Shown here one piece after another: positions 1 through 9,075 of a DNA stretch of 64,000 nt. The notes below the pieces were generated by a model. That model was not told where the DNA came from, did not search any database, and saw only the letters and a list, made by a program, of their open reading frames with translations. Source of the stretch: Prorocentrum cordatum (taxonomy: Eukaryota > Sar > Dinophyceae > Prorocentrales > Prorocentraceae); assembly GCA_963575745.1 (NCBI GenBank), contig CAUYUJ010015028.1:236501-300500 (forward strand), in the 5' to 3' direction. The position numbers and the translations under genes were made by a program. The number at the start of each line of letters is the position of its first letter. The first letter of the stretch is position 1.

Positions 1-43
1 AACAAGATGCGCGCCTTCCTGACGCCATCTGGCGAATCCTTGA

Positions 44-762
44 CCGCAGTTGCGGAGTTCGAGCAAAGGATGGCGCGCAGGGAACGCGACGATTGGGTGC
101 GCCATCCCTTCAGAGTGAAGCAGGGCAACCTCGACGACAAGATATGGCATGGCGCCTTCGGCAGGGCGAGGCACGGAGCGCACTTCCCTCTGGTGGCTTT
201 CACGCACAATACGTGCCGCAGGTCACCTGAAAGACTCGCCGCGAGGTTGGAACGCAGGAAGGGCGGCAGGAAGGGCGGCAAGAAGGGCGGCAAGAAGGGC
301 AGCTACGCGGACACCGCAGTTGCGGGGAAGGGCGTCCGACCCCAGATGGGAACCGCAGTTGCGGGGAGAGACGCTGGGGCTGAGCGAGCTGGGAACACGC
401 CACCGCCGCAAGCTGCCAACGGCGACGATGCGACCCCTTCTTGTGCCGCAGTGGCGGCTGGGTCCTGGGACGCCAGCGGCAGCGGCGCATGGGAGGCGCG
501 CAGTCCCGCCACGAGATGGCAGGGCTGGTCCTGGTGGGACTGGAGCTCGAGCGAATGGGGCGCTGATGGCGCGCAGTGGTGGCCCTCTGATCATGCCGCA
601 GTTGCGGACAATGCCCCTGAGGGCTCGCCTCCTCAGCGTGAAGTCGAGTGGGGCTCGAGCGGGCGACCTGCCGAGCGCCCTCCGCGGAGCTTCGAGGGGC
701 AGCGTTGGTGATGGCCGCAGTTGCGGGCAAGTGGAGCATGATGTTGATTGCCGCAGTTGCGG
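44..762. repeat. Dispersed 12-bp near-palindrome CCGCAGTTGCGG, six copies
   Basis: The exact 12-mer CCGCAGTTGCGG occurs at 44-55, 314-325, 353-364, 596-607, 715-726 and 751-762, always in the same orientation. The arms CCGCA/TGCGG pair around a GT centre. Near-matches lie between them, for example CCGCAGTGGCGG near 446. Spacing is irregular (28 to 270 bp), so this is not a simple tandem repeat. No gene is supported here; the overlapping reading frames in this GC-rich stretch are low in complexity and disagree with each other. Confidence 0.85.
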
Positions 763-827
763 ACAGTGTACGCTGGAAAAATCATCATCATCATCAATCA
801 TAATCATCATCATATCATCATATCATA

Positions 828-890
828 CGTTCAAAGCAGTGCCGGGGCACTGCTTTGAACGCGTTCAAAGCAGTGCCGGGGCACTGCTTT
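828..890. repeat. Two tandem hairpins with 16-bp arms
   Basis: CGTTCAAAGCAGTGCC (828-843) is followed by GG and its exact reverse complement (846-861), a perfect 34-bp hairpin. The same left arm starts again at 862 and pairs with a shortened right arm ending near 890. It follows an AT-rich ATC microsatellite (780-825). Confidence 0.9.
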
Positions 891-933
891 CGATCGTCGC
901 CTCGTCGCCGTTATAAGGGCTTTCGGATTACTG

Positions 934-2335
934 CGCTGGGCCCCTCAGCAGCCCTCGAAAGTGGCGACAGCTTCACAGATCGCAGCCCCCCAGGGATGGC
1001 GAGGTCCCATTTGAGTCTGCGGCGAGTACCCACTTATGCTGGGCCCCTCAGCAGCCCTCGAAAGTGGCGACAGCTTCGCAGATCGCAGCCCCCCACGGAT
1101 GGCGAGGTCCAATTTGAGTCCGCGGTGAGTACCCACTGTGCTGGGCCCCATCAGCAGGCCTCGAAAGTGGCGACAGTTTCACAGATCGCAGCCCCCCAGG
1201 AATGGCGAGGTCTAATTTGAGCCCGCGGTGAGTACCCAGTGTGCTGGGCCCTTCAACAGGCTTCGAAAGTGGCGGCAGTTTCACGTATCGCAGCCCCCCA
1301 GGGATGGCGAGGTCTAATTTGAGTCCGCGGTGAGTACCCACTGTGCTGGGCCCCCCAGCAGGCTTCGAAAGTGGCGACAGTTTCACAGATCGCGGCCCCC
1401 AGAGATGGCGAGGTCCCATTTGAGTCTGCGGTGAGTACCCATTGTGCTGGGCCCTTTTCAGCAGGCTTCGAAACTGGCGACAATTTCGCAGATCGCGGCC
1501 CCCCGGGGATGGCGAGGTCTAAGTTGAATCCGCGGTGAGTACCCACTCTGCTGGCCCACCCAGCAGGCTTCGAAAGTGGCGACAGTTTCGCAGACCGCAG
1601 CCCCCCAGGGATGGTGAGGTCTAATTTGAATCCGCGGTGAGTACCCATTGTCCTGGGCCACCCAGCAGGCCTCGAAAGTGGCGACAGCTTCACAGATCGC
1701 AGCCCCCCCAGGGATGGCGAGGTCCAATTTGAATCCGCGGTGGGTGCCCACTGTGCTGGGCCCCCCAGCAGGCCTCGAAAGTGGTGACAGTTTCACAAAT
1801 CGCAGCCCCCCAGGAATGGCGAGGTCTAATTTGAATCTGTGGTGAGTACCCACTGTGCTGGGCCCCCCAGCAGGCCTCGAAAGTGGCGACAGTTTCACAT
1901 ATCGCAGCCCCCCAGGGATGGCGAGGTCTAATTTGGATCCGCGGTGAGTACCCACTGTTCTGGGCCCCCCAGCAGTCTTCGAAAATGGCGACAGTTTCAC
2001 ATATCGCAGCCCCCCAAAGATGGCGAGGTCTAATTTGAATCCGCGGTGAGTACCCACTGTGTTGGGCCCCCCAGCAGTCTTCGAAAGTGGCGACAGTTTC
2101 GCAGATCGCGGCCCCCCAGGGATGGCGAGGTCGAATTTGAATCCGCGATGAGTACCCACTGTGTTGGGCCCCCCAGCAGGCTTCGAAAGTGGCGACAGTT
2201 TCACAGATCGCAGCCCCCCAAGGATGGCGAGGTCAAATTTGGATCCGCGGTGAGTACCCACTGTGCTGGGCCCCCCAGCAGGCCTCGAAAGTGGCGGCAG
2301 TTTCACAGATCGCAGCCCACCAGGGATGGCGAGGT
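934..2335. repeat. 102-103 bp satellite, about 13 units
   Basis: The phrase GTGAGTACCCACTGTG recurs every 102-103 bp (near 1022, 1124, 1226, 1329, 1431, 1534, 1637, 1739, 1842, 1945, 2047, 2149 and 2251). Each unit also has GCTGGGCCCCCCAGC, CGAAAGTGGCGACAG, CGCAGCCCCCCAGGGATGG and AATTTGAATCCGC. Units are about 90% alike by eye. Long ORFs on both strands only reflect a period close to a multiple of three and are not genes. Confidence 0.95.
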
Positions 2336-2404
2336 AGGGGGGAAGAGAGGGGGGGGGAGGAGGCAAGGAAACGCGCGAGCAGTGCTCTATTCAAAACGAG
2401 AACC

Positions 2405-2552
2405 CAACGCAGGAGGGTTGGGAAACATTGTACGGGAACGTTTTTGTTTTCCTTTTTCCTTAATCCCATTGTTGTACGATTGTTAAATCTGTTTTGACTA
2501 TTTTTTTTGGTTCGCCCCAAATCCGCCTGTAGGCGGACACGCCCGACCCAAC
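2405..2552 (+). mobile_element. Family A element, degenerate copy
   Basis: The right end is clear: AAATCCGCCTGTAGGCGGACACGCCCGACCCAA, ending at 2552, matches the right terminus of family A. The left end is only weakly recognisable around CGCAGGAGGG near 2420, so the start is a guess. The T-rich interior fits the family. Confidence 0.55.
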
Positions 2553-3104
2553 GATAGCTCCTCCTGCCCCCCACCTCGCCGAGAGGCAGACCGCGGCATA
2601 CAAGGCCGTGCTGGGCGTCGGCGCGTCCCACATCCGCGCCCCCGCCCGTCGGGCCGCGCCCCCCGCCCCACGGCGCCTCCCTCCGACATCCGCGGCCCCG
2701 CCGTGCTCCCCCGGGGGGGGCGGTGCGTCGGCGCCTGCACGTTGACACCAGCGCGGCAGGCTGGCTGCGTGGCGGGTCAGGGGCAACGATGGGGGGGGGA
2801 TGGGCATAACTATAGGGGGAGGACGCATCGGCCCCCAATCGCCCATGGATCGCCGATGGGGCCCGATAGCCCCAGCCTGCCCAGGAAGGTGCGCATTCGC
2901 CAGCGGGGGCCTGTCGCCGACCTGTCGGCGATGTGTCGCCGAGTCCGGGTCGATGCATCCTCCCCGATGCCAGGTCCCCCCCCCTCATCGTTGCGCCTCA
3001 GCGAGGGGGCTCTTTCTGGTGGCCGCGTTGCGGGCACGGCCGGACCCCCGCGGCCGCGCCGCGGGCTGAACCGAGAGTTTCCTGATGTGCACTCATCCGG
3101 AGGC
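2553..3104. other. GC-rich stretch, no gene recognised
   Basis: I see no feature with convincing structure. The overlapping ORFs on both strands are rich in Arg, Pro, Gly and Ala, as expected for random GC-rich DNA. A weak CGATNGGGGCCCGAT-like self-complementary patch lies near 2845-2880. Confidence 0.5.
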
Positions 3105-3347
3105 TTGTGGAGGACGATCAATTTGGGGGCCCCAAACGGTGCGGTGTCCACACCGTGCGGTGAGTCGGTGGGGATTCGGGGTCACCGCACGGTTTTGGGA
3201 CTCGGGTCCCTCTCCGAGGACGTCTCGGGCGACAGAGGCATCCGGGGTCCCAAGACCGTGCGGTGACGGACCGTGTGGTGAGGTCTTCGGGGATTTCGAG
3301 GTCACCGCACGGTCGGTCACCGCACCGTTTCGGGACTCCAAATCAAT
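3105..3347 (+). repeat. Family E dispersed repeat, copy 1
   Basis: This matches 4050-4275. Shared phrases in order are GTGNGGTGAGTC, TCGGG..GACNGCNCGGT, GGGACNCGGGTC, TCTCGGGCGA, CCGTGCGGTGACGGA, TGNGGTGAGGTCT and CACCGCACGGT. The segment holds several inverted CACCGCAC/GTGCGGTG words that could fold. No coding capacity is seen. Confidence 0.7.
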
Positions 3348-3384
3348 GGAGAGGAGGCATGTTGCCAAATGATTCCCAGATGTC

Positions 3385-3480
3385 TAAAGCATGTTTTGAA
3401 CATGCTTTGAACATGTAGAAACATGTTTTACAAAGATGTTTAAGAACATGTCTCAAACAGTTTTAAACGCATCTTTAACC
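3385..3480. repeat. Degenerate AACATG-rich tandem repeat
   Basis: Words such as GTTTTGAACATG and CTTTGAACATG recur about every 12-20 bp. This AT-rich patch stands out from its GC-rich surroundings. The stretch from 3481 to 3640 shows nothing else recognisable. Confidence 0.6.
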
Positions 3481-3648
3481 CAATTGTCGGATTGTTTGGG
3501 TGTCCGTTGTCATGGCGTCCGCAACCAGAGGAGCAGAACTTGGTTCCAAGACTGGCAGGTTTCCATGGCGCCCCGCGCGGCCTGGCACGCACGGCCGAGC
3601 ACGAAGAGCGGAGGGCAGCCGTCTGCTCCACGATGCCCATCGTTTGTT

Positions 3649-3795
3649 AAGTCGGGCCTGTCCCGCTACAGGAGGGATGTTCGGAAATAGATAAAAGATA
3701 GTCCGGGGATTATTTTTTGACTATTTTCGAGGATCTGGGGATGACTCTTAAGTTGTCGCCCAAACTCCCCCTGTAGGGGGACAGGCCCGACCTGA
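3649..3795 (+). mobile_element. Family A element with perfect 8-bp TSD
   Basis: Left end AAGTCGGGCCTGTCCCGCTACAGG, right end CCTGTAGGGGGACAGGCCCGACCTGA. It is flanked by the exact duplication CGTTTGTT at 3641-3648 and 3796-3803. The terminal inverted repeats are about 27 bp with few mismatches. The interior is T-rich and non-coding. It is one of the clearest copies for defining the family. Confidence 0.92.
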
Positions 3796-4049
3796 CGTTT
3801 GTTCTTGGCCAAGCGTGCTTATCATGCCACCGTGCTCGCCCTCGTCGAGCGAAGTGCGGTACCTTGGGGGCGCCGGGCCTGAACGGGGCCCGCCATGGAT
3901 CCATCGCCGGCTCTCTCGGGCACCCGCTCCTGTCACAGCGGGCCGGTCTGCCTCTGTATTGTTGCCCCTGCCCTGTGCTCTCCACCTCCTCGCTCTCCCG
4001 CTCCCGTCCTCCAGCGGGGCAGAGTGCACAGCAGGAGCATCCGCCCGGG

Positions 4050-4275
4050 GGCCCCCCGAACCAGTGGCGGAGACCACACTGTGTGGTGAGTCCGTCGGGC
4101 TGTCGGGTGACTGCGCGGTGGTGGGACGGGGGTCGTTCTCCAAGGGTTTCTCGGGCGAGGGGGGTCTCCGAGTCCCCAAAACCATGCGGTGACGGAATGT
4201 GCGGTAAGGTCTGCGGGGGTTCCGAGATCACCGCGCGGTCTGTCACCGCAACGTTCGGCGACGGACCGTGTTGTG
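4050..4275 (+). repeat. Family E dispersed repeat, copy 2
   Basis: Diverged copy of 3105-3347, same orientation, sharing the ordered CACCGC/GCGGTG words and the GTTTCTCGGGCGAGG and GCGGTGACGGAA phrases. The 254 bp between family A (ends 3795) and this copy show nothing else recognisable. Confidence 0.7.
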
Positions 4276-4429
4276 ACTTCGGACTCTGCCAGATCCAGCG
4301 GCAAGGAATAACGGAACGCGTGTCGACTCACGGATACAAGTTTCCCGGGAATGCCAATGTCTTGGTTCATCAACATTCCCGTTTTGCAGGTCGTACGAAA
4401 CAGTCGCGTAAGCATAGGTTTTCAGAAGT

Positions 4430-4490
4430 CCGTGACGGATTCTCCCAGCGCCGATTCAAGAAATCCGCGAGGGCCTCCGAGAGTTTGTGT
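4430..4490. mobile_element. Family K fragment (one terminus)
   Basis: CCAGCGCCGATTCAAGAAATCCGCGAGGGCCTCCGAGAG matches the right terminus of the family K element at 5414-5560. The opposite half is missing. Confidence 0.6.
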
Positions 4491-4728
4491 AGGTGATCGT
4501 TTTTTTATTCAGCTTTTTGCCGATCGGCGCGGGCCCTCGCAACCCCCCCCCTCCCACCCCCAATGGAGTAGATCTTGGCTGTTTTTTGGCGCCTGTTTCA
4601 AGCGGGTGGAGTCTCCTCCAGAGGCAGCACTCTTGCAAACAGTCGCACTCAGCAGAGGTCTGGAGCCAGCCAGACCCCCCCCCCCCTTCCGCCCAATGTC
4701 GAAACGCCGAATAAGAAAAACGCCCACC
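4491..4728 (+). mobile_element. Family F element, copy 1
   Basis: It aligns along its length with 24704-24951. Shared blocks: GTGATCGTTTT..TTATTC, TTTTGCCGATCGGCGCGGG, TGGAGTAGATCTTGGCTG, TTGGCGCCTGTTTCA, GCAAACAGTCGCA, GAGCAGAGGTC and TTCCGCCCAATGTCGA. The ends are imperfect inverted repeats (GTGATCGTTTTTTTATTC against GAATAAGAAAAACGCCCAC), so this is probably a short non-autonomous DNA transposon. No clear target duplication was found. Confidence 0.75.
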
Positions 4729-5413
4729 AGGTGGTCTTCCTACGGGGAGGGGGGGGGAGGGAGTGCGAGGGGGGAAGGCGGCACGGGCTCTCGCCCCGTC
4801 CTCGGTGATAGCCAAGCGTGGGCACAGATGTAGCACGGTATTCCATGTGCAGTGGGGACCCGCATCAAGAGGCCAGCCTCTTCTGCGTCGGGGTGCATTG
4901 GGTGTCTTCGCTTGGCCCGATCTGTCGTGACTCTCCCGCGGGCGCTCAAACGTAGCTGCACACAGAGGGCCCTTTGGAGGGCCTCCCCGCGCGCGGATTT
5001 GAACGGTCGGGTGTCGTGCGATGGTTTCCTGCGGCCGCCTCCGCTCCGTAGCTCAGGGTGCCTTCACGAGTGCGTTGTCGGTCAACGTGCTCAGTCCGCC
5101 TCGGAGCCCCTCCCAGAGTTTTCCGCTGCGGAGACGCGGTGCGGGCGCAGGTTTCATGATGCAGAAGACGCGCCGCCTGCGCCCTCGGGAAGGGAGGCAG
5201 AGGCAGGGGCGTGGTCGTGGTGCGGGGTCGAGAGGTCGATGCGGTGACCACAATGATGACGACGATGTTGAGCATGATGATGCATAGACCTGGTGATGAC
5301 GATCAGGGTGATCATCACGATGACGGTCGTGTTGCTCATGACGATGCGCAAACATGGTGGACATCGTGATGGTGATCAGGATGACGTCCAGTAATAAGAA
5401 CCATGTATAAACA
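4729..5413. other. No gene recognised; GATGAC-rich stretch at 5255-5370
   Basis: A degenerate GATGAC/GATCATC trinucleotide-like stretch lies at 5255-5370. The rest (4729-5254) is GC-rich with overlapping shadow ORFs only. Confidence 0.5.
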
Positions 5414-5560
5414 AACGCTTTCGGAGGTCCGCGCGGGTTTCGGGAATCGGCGCTGGAGTCCCCCGGCGACGCCTCTGACGCCTTCCCTGACGTGCTCCGC
5501 GCGCCACGGATGGTGGTCCAGCGCCGATCCAAGAACTCGGCCCTGACCTCCGAGAGCGTT
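5414..5560. mobile_element. Family K element with about 44-bp inverted termini
   Basis: The left end starts AACGCTTTCGGAGGTC and continues to AATCGGCGCTGGA. The reverse complement of the right end starts AACGCTCTCGGAGGTC and continues to GATCGGCGCTGGA. The arms pair over about 44 bp with several mismatches and enclose about 60 bp. A second full copy lies at 38149-38293; fragments lie at 4430-4490 and 29967-30066. Confidence 0.85.
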
Positions 5561-5587
5561 CACATGTTCACCCATTCTTGTTCTGTA

Positions 5588-5730
5588 GACCTGGCATCGC
5601 TCGGACGTCGGACGTGTGCATTTGTTTCTCGGCGAGGACCATCGAGGAGCATGCTGGGACATTTTGCGAAAAGAGCAACGCACGAGACCGAGAAATGCAC
5701 GGGGAATGGACGTCCGAGCGATAGCAGGTA
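5588..5730. mobile_element. Family G element, copy 1
   Basis: The termini are inverted: CCTGGCATCGCTCGGACGT at the left and ACGTCCGAGCGATAGCAGG at the right. The interior shares TTTCTCGGCGA, GACCATCGAGGAGCAT, TTTGCGAAAA, CACGAGACCGAGAAATGCAC and GGGAATGG with 27399-27533. It is non-coding. A transposon of MITE type is the simplest reading. Confidence 0.85.
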
Positions 5731-5784
5731 GACTTTGCTTGATTCGCCTGGCGGGCGTCCGTGGGGGCCGCGTGGGCGCCCCTT

Positions 5785-6016
5785 GTCATGGCGCCAGCCT
5801 CGCAGAGCGGATCTCGTTCGGGAAGCGATGGGATGGGCCCGGAGTGCCCTGGAGAATTTCGTTCTGGATTTCGAGGTGAATATCGTGCTGATTTTCTGGG
5901 GGGCCAGGAATGAAGACTAACAACAATTCCACGCGAAATTCACTTCGTTGTTCCCTCGCCGTTTCTGGGTCTTGCGTTGGCAGAAATCCACGCACAAAAT
6001 TCGGCTGCAGCACTTC
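5785..6016 (+). repeat. Family H dispersed repeat, copy 1
   Basis: It aligns with 31822-32052 over about 230 bp: CATGGCGCC, CGCAGAGCGGAT, GATGGGCCC, CCTGGAGAATTTCGTT, GGATTTC, GTGAAT, CCACGCGAAA, TCACT and CACGCA..AAAT..GCTGCAGCAC occur in the same order. No inverted termini were found. Function unknown. Confidence 0.75.
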
Positions 6017-6056
6017 TGCAAGGTCGGTGCAGTGACATTCTTGTTCCGTAGACGGG

Positions 6057-6215
6057 TAGGGAAAAAACACACAGACACTATCGATCGTCGATTCCCCAGA
6101 GAATAGGGGAAGATATGGGAGGTGGGGGGGCAGACAGAAACCCAGAAAACATAGGAAAATAGGGGGACTCCTGTTACTCGTGTCTGTTCATCTGTGTGTC
6201 CCCGGGCCCCTCCCG
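6057..6215 (+). repeat. Family I dispersed repeat, copy 1
   Basis: Shares CGTCGATTCCC, GGGAAGATATGGGAGGTGGGGGGCAG, AAACCCAGAAAA, CTCCTGTTA, TTGTGTCTG-like TGTGTNTNTT and GTGTGTCC.GGGNCCCC with 40140-40308. Non-coding. Confidence 0.65.
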
Positions 6216-6576
6216 TAGATTTCGCTCGCTTCGCCCGGCGGGCGGCCGTGGGCGCCTCGTGGGCGCCCCGTGCCGTGGGCCGGGCGCGGGGAGGCCTCGC
6301 CTGGCCGGCGCCTCTCGTGGGCGCACCGTGCTAACGCTCGGGCAGCCGCGGCGGAGGGCCCTCGCAGGGCGGGCGGGGCAGGCGCCCCCGGCGGCGCCCC
6401 TGCACGCGCAGGGGTCGGGCGCGTCCCTCTCCACAGGGGGGGACACCGCTCGGGAAAGGCCTGGCTTGGCCGGCGCCTCGTGGGCGCACCGTGCTAACGC
6501 TCGGGCAGCTGCGGCGGAGGGCGTTCGCAGGGTGGGCGGGCAGGCGCCACCGGCGGCGCCCCTGTGGGGCATAACC
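6216..6576. repeat. GC-rich direct duplication (about 175 bp apart)
   Basis: GTGGGCGCACCGTGCTAACGCTCGGGCAGC occurs at about 6319 and again at about 6481, followed in both cases by GCGGCGGAGGGC, CGCAGGG and GGCGGGG/CAGGCGCC. This is a local tandem duplication, not a gene; the ORFs over it are composition artefacts. Confidence 0.7.
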
Positions 6577-6750
6577 ATCGGGGGTGGACAGAACCCCCAA
6601 CAGTGACACGTCGATTAGTGAATTGTCCGTTTTAGGTTCTCGAGAGGGCGCCGCGGCCGTTATTTTCCAGGCTTGCGCCCGCCAGGTTTGGGCCTCAGGT
6701 CGTTTTCACTAAACCACGTTTTACTAAATGGAGGTCTGTCCATCCCCGAT
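6577..6750. mobile_element. Family B element, copy 1
   Basis: Left end ATCGGGGGTGGACAG, right end CTGTCCATCCCCGAT: inverted termini of about 15-20 bp. The interior shares GACACGTCGATT, CGCGGCCGTTATTTT and a TTTCACTAAA-type stretch with the second copy at 39809-39980, which is inserted in another repeat. Confidence 0.8.
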
Positions 6751-6751
6751 A

Positions 6752-6935
6752 AGGGGGCCCAGTGAGTAGTAGGGCCTCGGAGCCCCTAAGTTGGCCAGAA
6801 TCACTCCACTAGGTCTGCCGCAGCTGGTGTTTTTCGGGTGGCGGCAGTGCCGGTTGGTGGATTTGGGCGGGGGGGCGTCCCCCAGTACACATCATCAAAC
6901 CAGGTCCCACTAATCCCAGTTCTGCCAACGCCCGA
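6752..6935 (+). repeat. Family C dispersed repeat, copy 1
   Basis: Matches 29250-29441. In order: GCCTCGGAGCCCCTAAG/TTGGCCAGA, TGCCGCAG.TGGTGTTTT, CGGCAG.G.CGGTT, GTACACAT, AAACCAGGTCCCACTAA and CCCAGTTCTGCCAACGCCCGA. It lies directly between family B and family A, so 6577-7366 is a run of four adjacent repeats with little unique DNA. Confidence 0.75.
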
Positions 6936-6945
6936 CCCTGTACGC

Positions 6946-7116
6946 GTAAGTCGGGCGTGTCCCTCTACAGGGGCAAGATTCTAAAATAGTCTTGAAATAG
7001 CCTAGAGACTTTTTACAATTTCATGTTTAATCATTTGTGTTGCATGTTTGTAGTATTTTTCCTGTATTTTCATTTTTCGTTCAAAATCCCCTTGTAGGGG
7101 GACATGCCCGACCTAA
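6946..7116 (+). mobile_element. Family A element, 8-bp TSD with one mismatch
   Basis: Begins GTAAGTCGGGCGTGTCCCTCTACAGG and ends CTTGTAGGGGGACATGCCCGACCTAA. The flanks are CTGTACGC (6938-6945) and CTGTGCGC (7117-7124). The interior has the family core AAATAGTC and TTTTTCGTTCAAAATCC. Confidence 0.9.
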
Positions 7117-7193
7117 CTGTGCGCCTTGGCGGGTGTGGCGCGGTTTCGCCGGGTGGTCGCCGTGGGCCCCTCGTGGGCGGCACGTGGCTTACA

Positions 7194-7366
7194 TTAAGTC
7201 GGGCCTGTCCCTCCACAGGGGGAGTATATTCAAAAATAGTCGAAAATAGTCTGGGGGGGGTTCTTATTAGTATGTTTGATGATTTTTAGGTTTTTTGTGC
7301 GTGTGTGTGTGTGGCAATTTTCACTTGTCGTCCAAACCCGCCTGTAGGAGGACACGCCCGACCTAA
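7194..7366 (+). mobile_element. Family A element, degenerate TSD
   Basis: Begins TTAAGTCGGGCCTGTCCCT and ends CCTGTAGGAGGACACGCCCGACCTAA. The flanks GGCTTACA (7186-7193) and GACTTACG (7367-7374) agree at 6 of 8 positions. The interior contains a short GT run near 7300-7313. Confidence 0.88.
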
Positions 7367-7507
7367 GACTTACGCCATAGCGGAGTGAGGGGGCCGAATG
7401 GTCATTCATTGTCCCTGGGTGCGTGGCTGAATGAGGAATTCATTGTGAGAATTCTGCTTGCTGCGTTGTTGTTGTTGTCGTCGTCGCTGCTGTCGTTTGT
7501 TGTCATC

Positions 7508-8010
7508 GTCCCACCCGCGACCCATCCCGCGCGACCCACCCCGCGACCCACCCCGCGACCCACCCGCGACCCAATTCACAATCCAACCGCGACCCACCCC
7601 GCGACCCACCCCGCGACCCACCCCGCGACCCATCCGCGACCCACCCCGCGACCCACCCGCGACCCACCCCGCGGCCCATCCGCGGCCCATCCGCGAGCCA
7701 CCCGCGACCCACCCCGCGACCCACCCGCGACCCACCCCCCACGACCCACCCACAAGGAAGGAAAAACACTCGGACCCGACAGTTGGCTTTTACTAACACG
7801 GCCCTGGGCGTTGACAAGACAGCCCTGCCCCGTTCGATTCATTCCTTGTGTGCGTTTACTAAACGGCTTCGCTTGTCGGGTGATCATTCTGGGGTGGATT
7901 TTCTGCCCTCTACACTCGCGACCCACCCGCGACCACGGCGACCCACCCGCGACCCACCCGCGACCCACCCCGCGACCCACCCCGCGACCCACCGTGACCC
8001 ACCCGCGACC
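7508..8010. repeat. CGACCCACCC minisatellite, interrupted
   Basis: Repeats of (CG)CGACCCACCC, unit 10-12 bp, fill 7508-7750 and resume at 7915-8010. The gap holds a copy of repeat R (7771-7911). The shadow ORFs encode Arg-Asp-Pro-Pro or Gly-Trp-Val repeats and are not genes. Confidence 0.92.
7771..7911 (+). mobile_element. Repeat R, copy 1 (inside the minisatellite)
   Basis: Contains ACAGTTGGC, GGCCCTGGGCGTT, ACAGCCCTGCCCCGTTCGATT, GTGCGTTTACTAAACGGCTTCG, TGTCGGGTGATCATT and GGGGTGGATTTTCTGCCCTCTA. Four further copies: 9728-9874, 33951-34072, 38497-38614 and 55953-56096. It has no inverted termini and no coding capacity; a SINE-like or other short retroposon is possible but no promoter boxes were recognised. 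Confidence 0.85.
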
Positions 8011-8931
8011 TGCCCACATTGGTTTAACGAAAAAATGTGGCGCCTGCGGCGGGCTCGTTGTATATTTTGTGCAACTTTGGCGCCTGCGACGTGCTTCTCC
8101 AGAGTCTCGCAAACTGCCGACGTCCCCACCGCCCCTTCACTCTTATCCGCATCTGCGGGGTCCTACGTCGCTTATTCCACATCGATGTCACACACTACTG
8201 ACAGCACATAACTTACAGTCAACCCGCATGGCAAGGATGAGCGAGTTTCCAAGGTTACCCCAGCAACCTTGCCCTTCGGCCCATCCTTGGCCCTTTCGCT
8301 AGTCGCGCCCCGCTCGCAAAGTGTCGACCCGGCCTTCCAAGGCCCTTGCATAGTTCTCGCGCGTCCCCATTATACGGGTTGATTGTATACACTACATAGC
8401 TGACGCCACGCATCTTACACCTCATGATACACCAGATAGCTCGCAACACATGGCTTGCACTACATCGCGTTCACCACATAGCTTTCACCACATAGCTTAC
8501 ACGACATAGCTCACACACAATATATAGAGTTCACACATATTGCACCACATAGTAGCTCACTCGTCCACACTGTCGTAATTCACAATTTTGGGCCCGCGCT
8601 GGCAAGCACTATTCTGGTAGATGATGGCGGCATGGCGACGACGACGACGGCAAATTTCGGTGATCACGACTGGTGGGAGCGATGGTGACGACGACGAGAA
8701 GGGGGGAGGCGACGGGCATCGAGCAACGATGTGTGCGCGGTGGGGGAGCAGGAGGCCGCAGGGCTGCACCGCTCAGCGGAGGCGGGCGCGGGGGCAGGAG
8801 GGGGAAAGCGGGAGCGGGGGCAGGAGAAGCTGGAGGAGCAGGGGTGCCGTCGACAGGAAACGAGCCTCGAGCACACCCTCGCCCTCCGGCGTGGATGGGA
8901 AGAGAGACGTTCGCGTGGATGCGTCGTTCCC
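8011..8931. repeat. CACATAGCT-type tandem repeat at 8388-8570; rest unassigned
   Basis: Between 8388 and 8570 the words ACATAGCT, CATAGCTTACAC and ACCACATAG recur every 14-20 bp. The flanks (8011-8387 and 8571-8931) have no supported gene; 8620-8700 is rich in GACGAC triplets. Confidence 0.6.
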
Positions 8932-9075
8932 CGAGCGCGTTCCACTACTCGCAAAGTGCCTACTCGCAAACGTCCGAACAACACATGGCTGCTTTGATGT
9001 AATTTATCGTAGATCCCCCGCGGGGGATCCGGGCCATTTGTGAGTAGTTATTTTGCGAGTAGTGGAACGCGCTCG
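8932..9075. mobile_element. Family J element with perfect inverted termini
   Basis: CGAGCGCGTTCCACTACTCGC at the left is matched by GCGAGTAGTGGAACGCGCTCG at the right, a perfect 21-bp inverted pair. The centre contains TCGTAGATCCCCCGCGGGGGATCC, itself a GATCCCCCGCGGGGGATC palindrome. A second copy at 28472-28788 is enlarged by a nested insertion. Confidence 0.92.

Noticed and set aside
1458-2366. 302-codon minus-strand ORF of repeated Gly/Pro/Leu-rich units
   Set aside because: It is a translation of the 102-bp satellite; all frames over the array give similar repeats.
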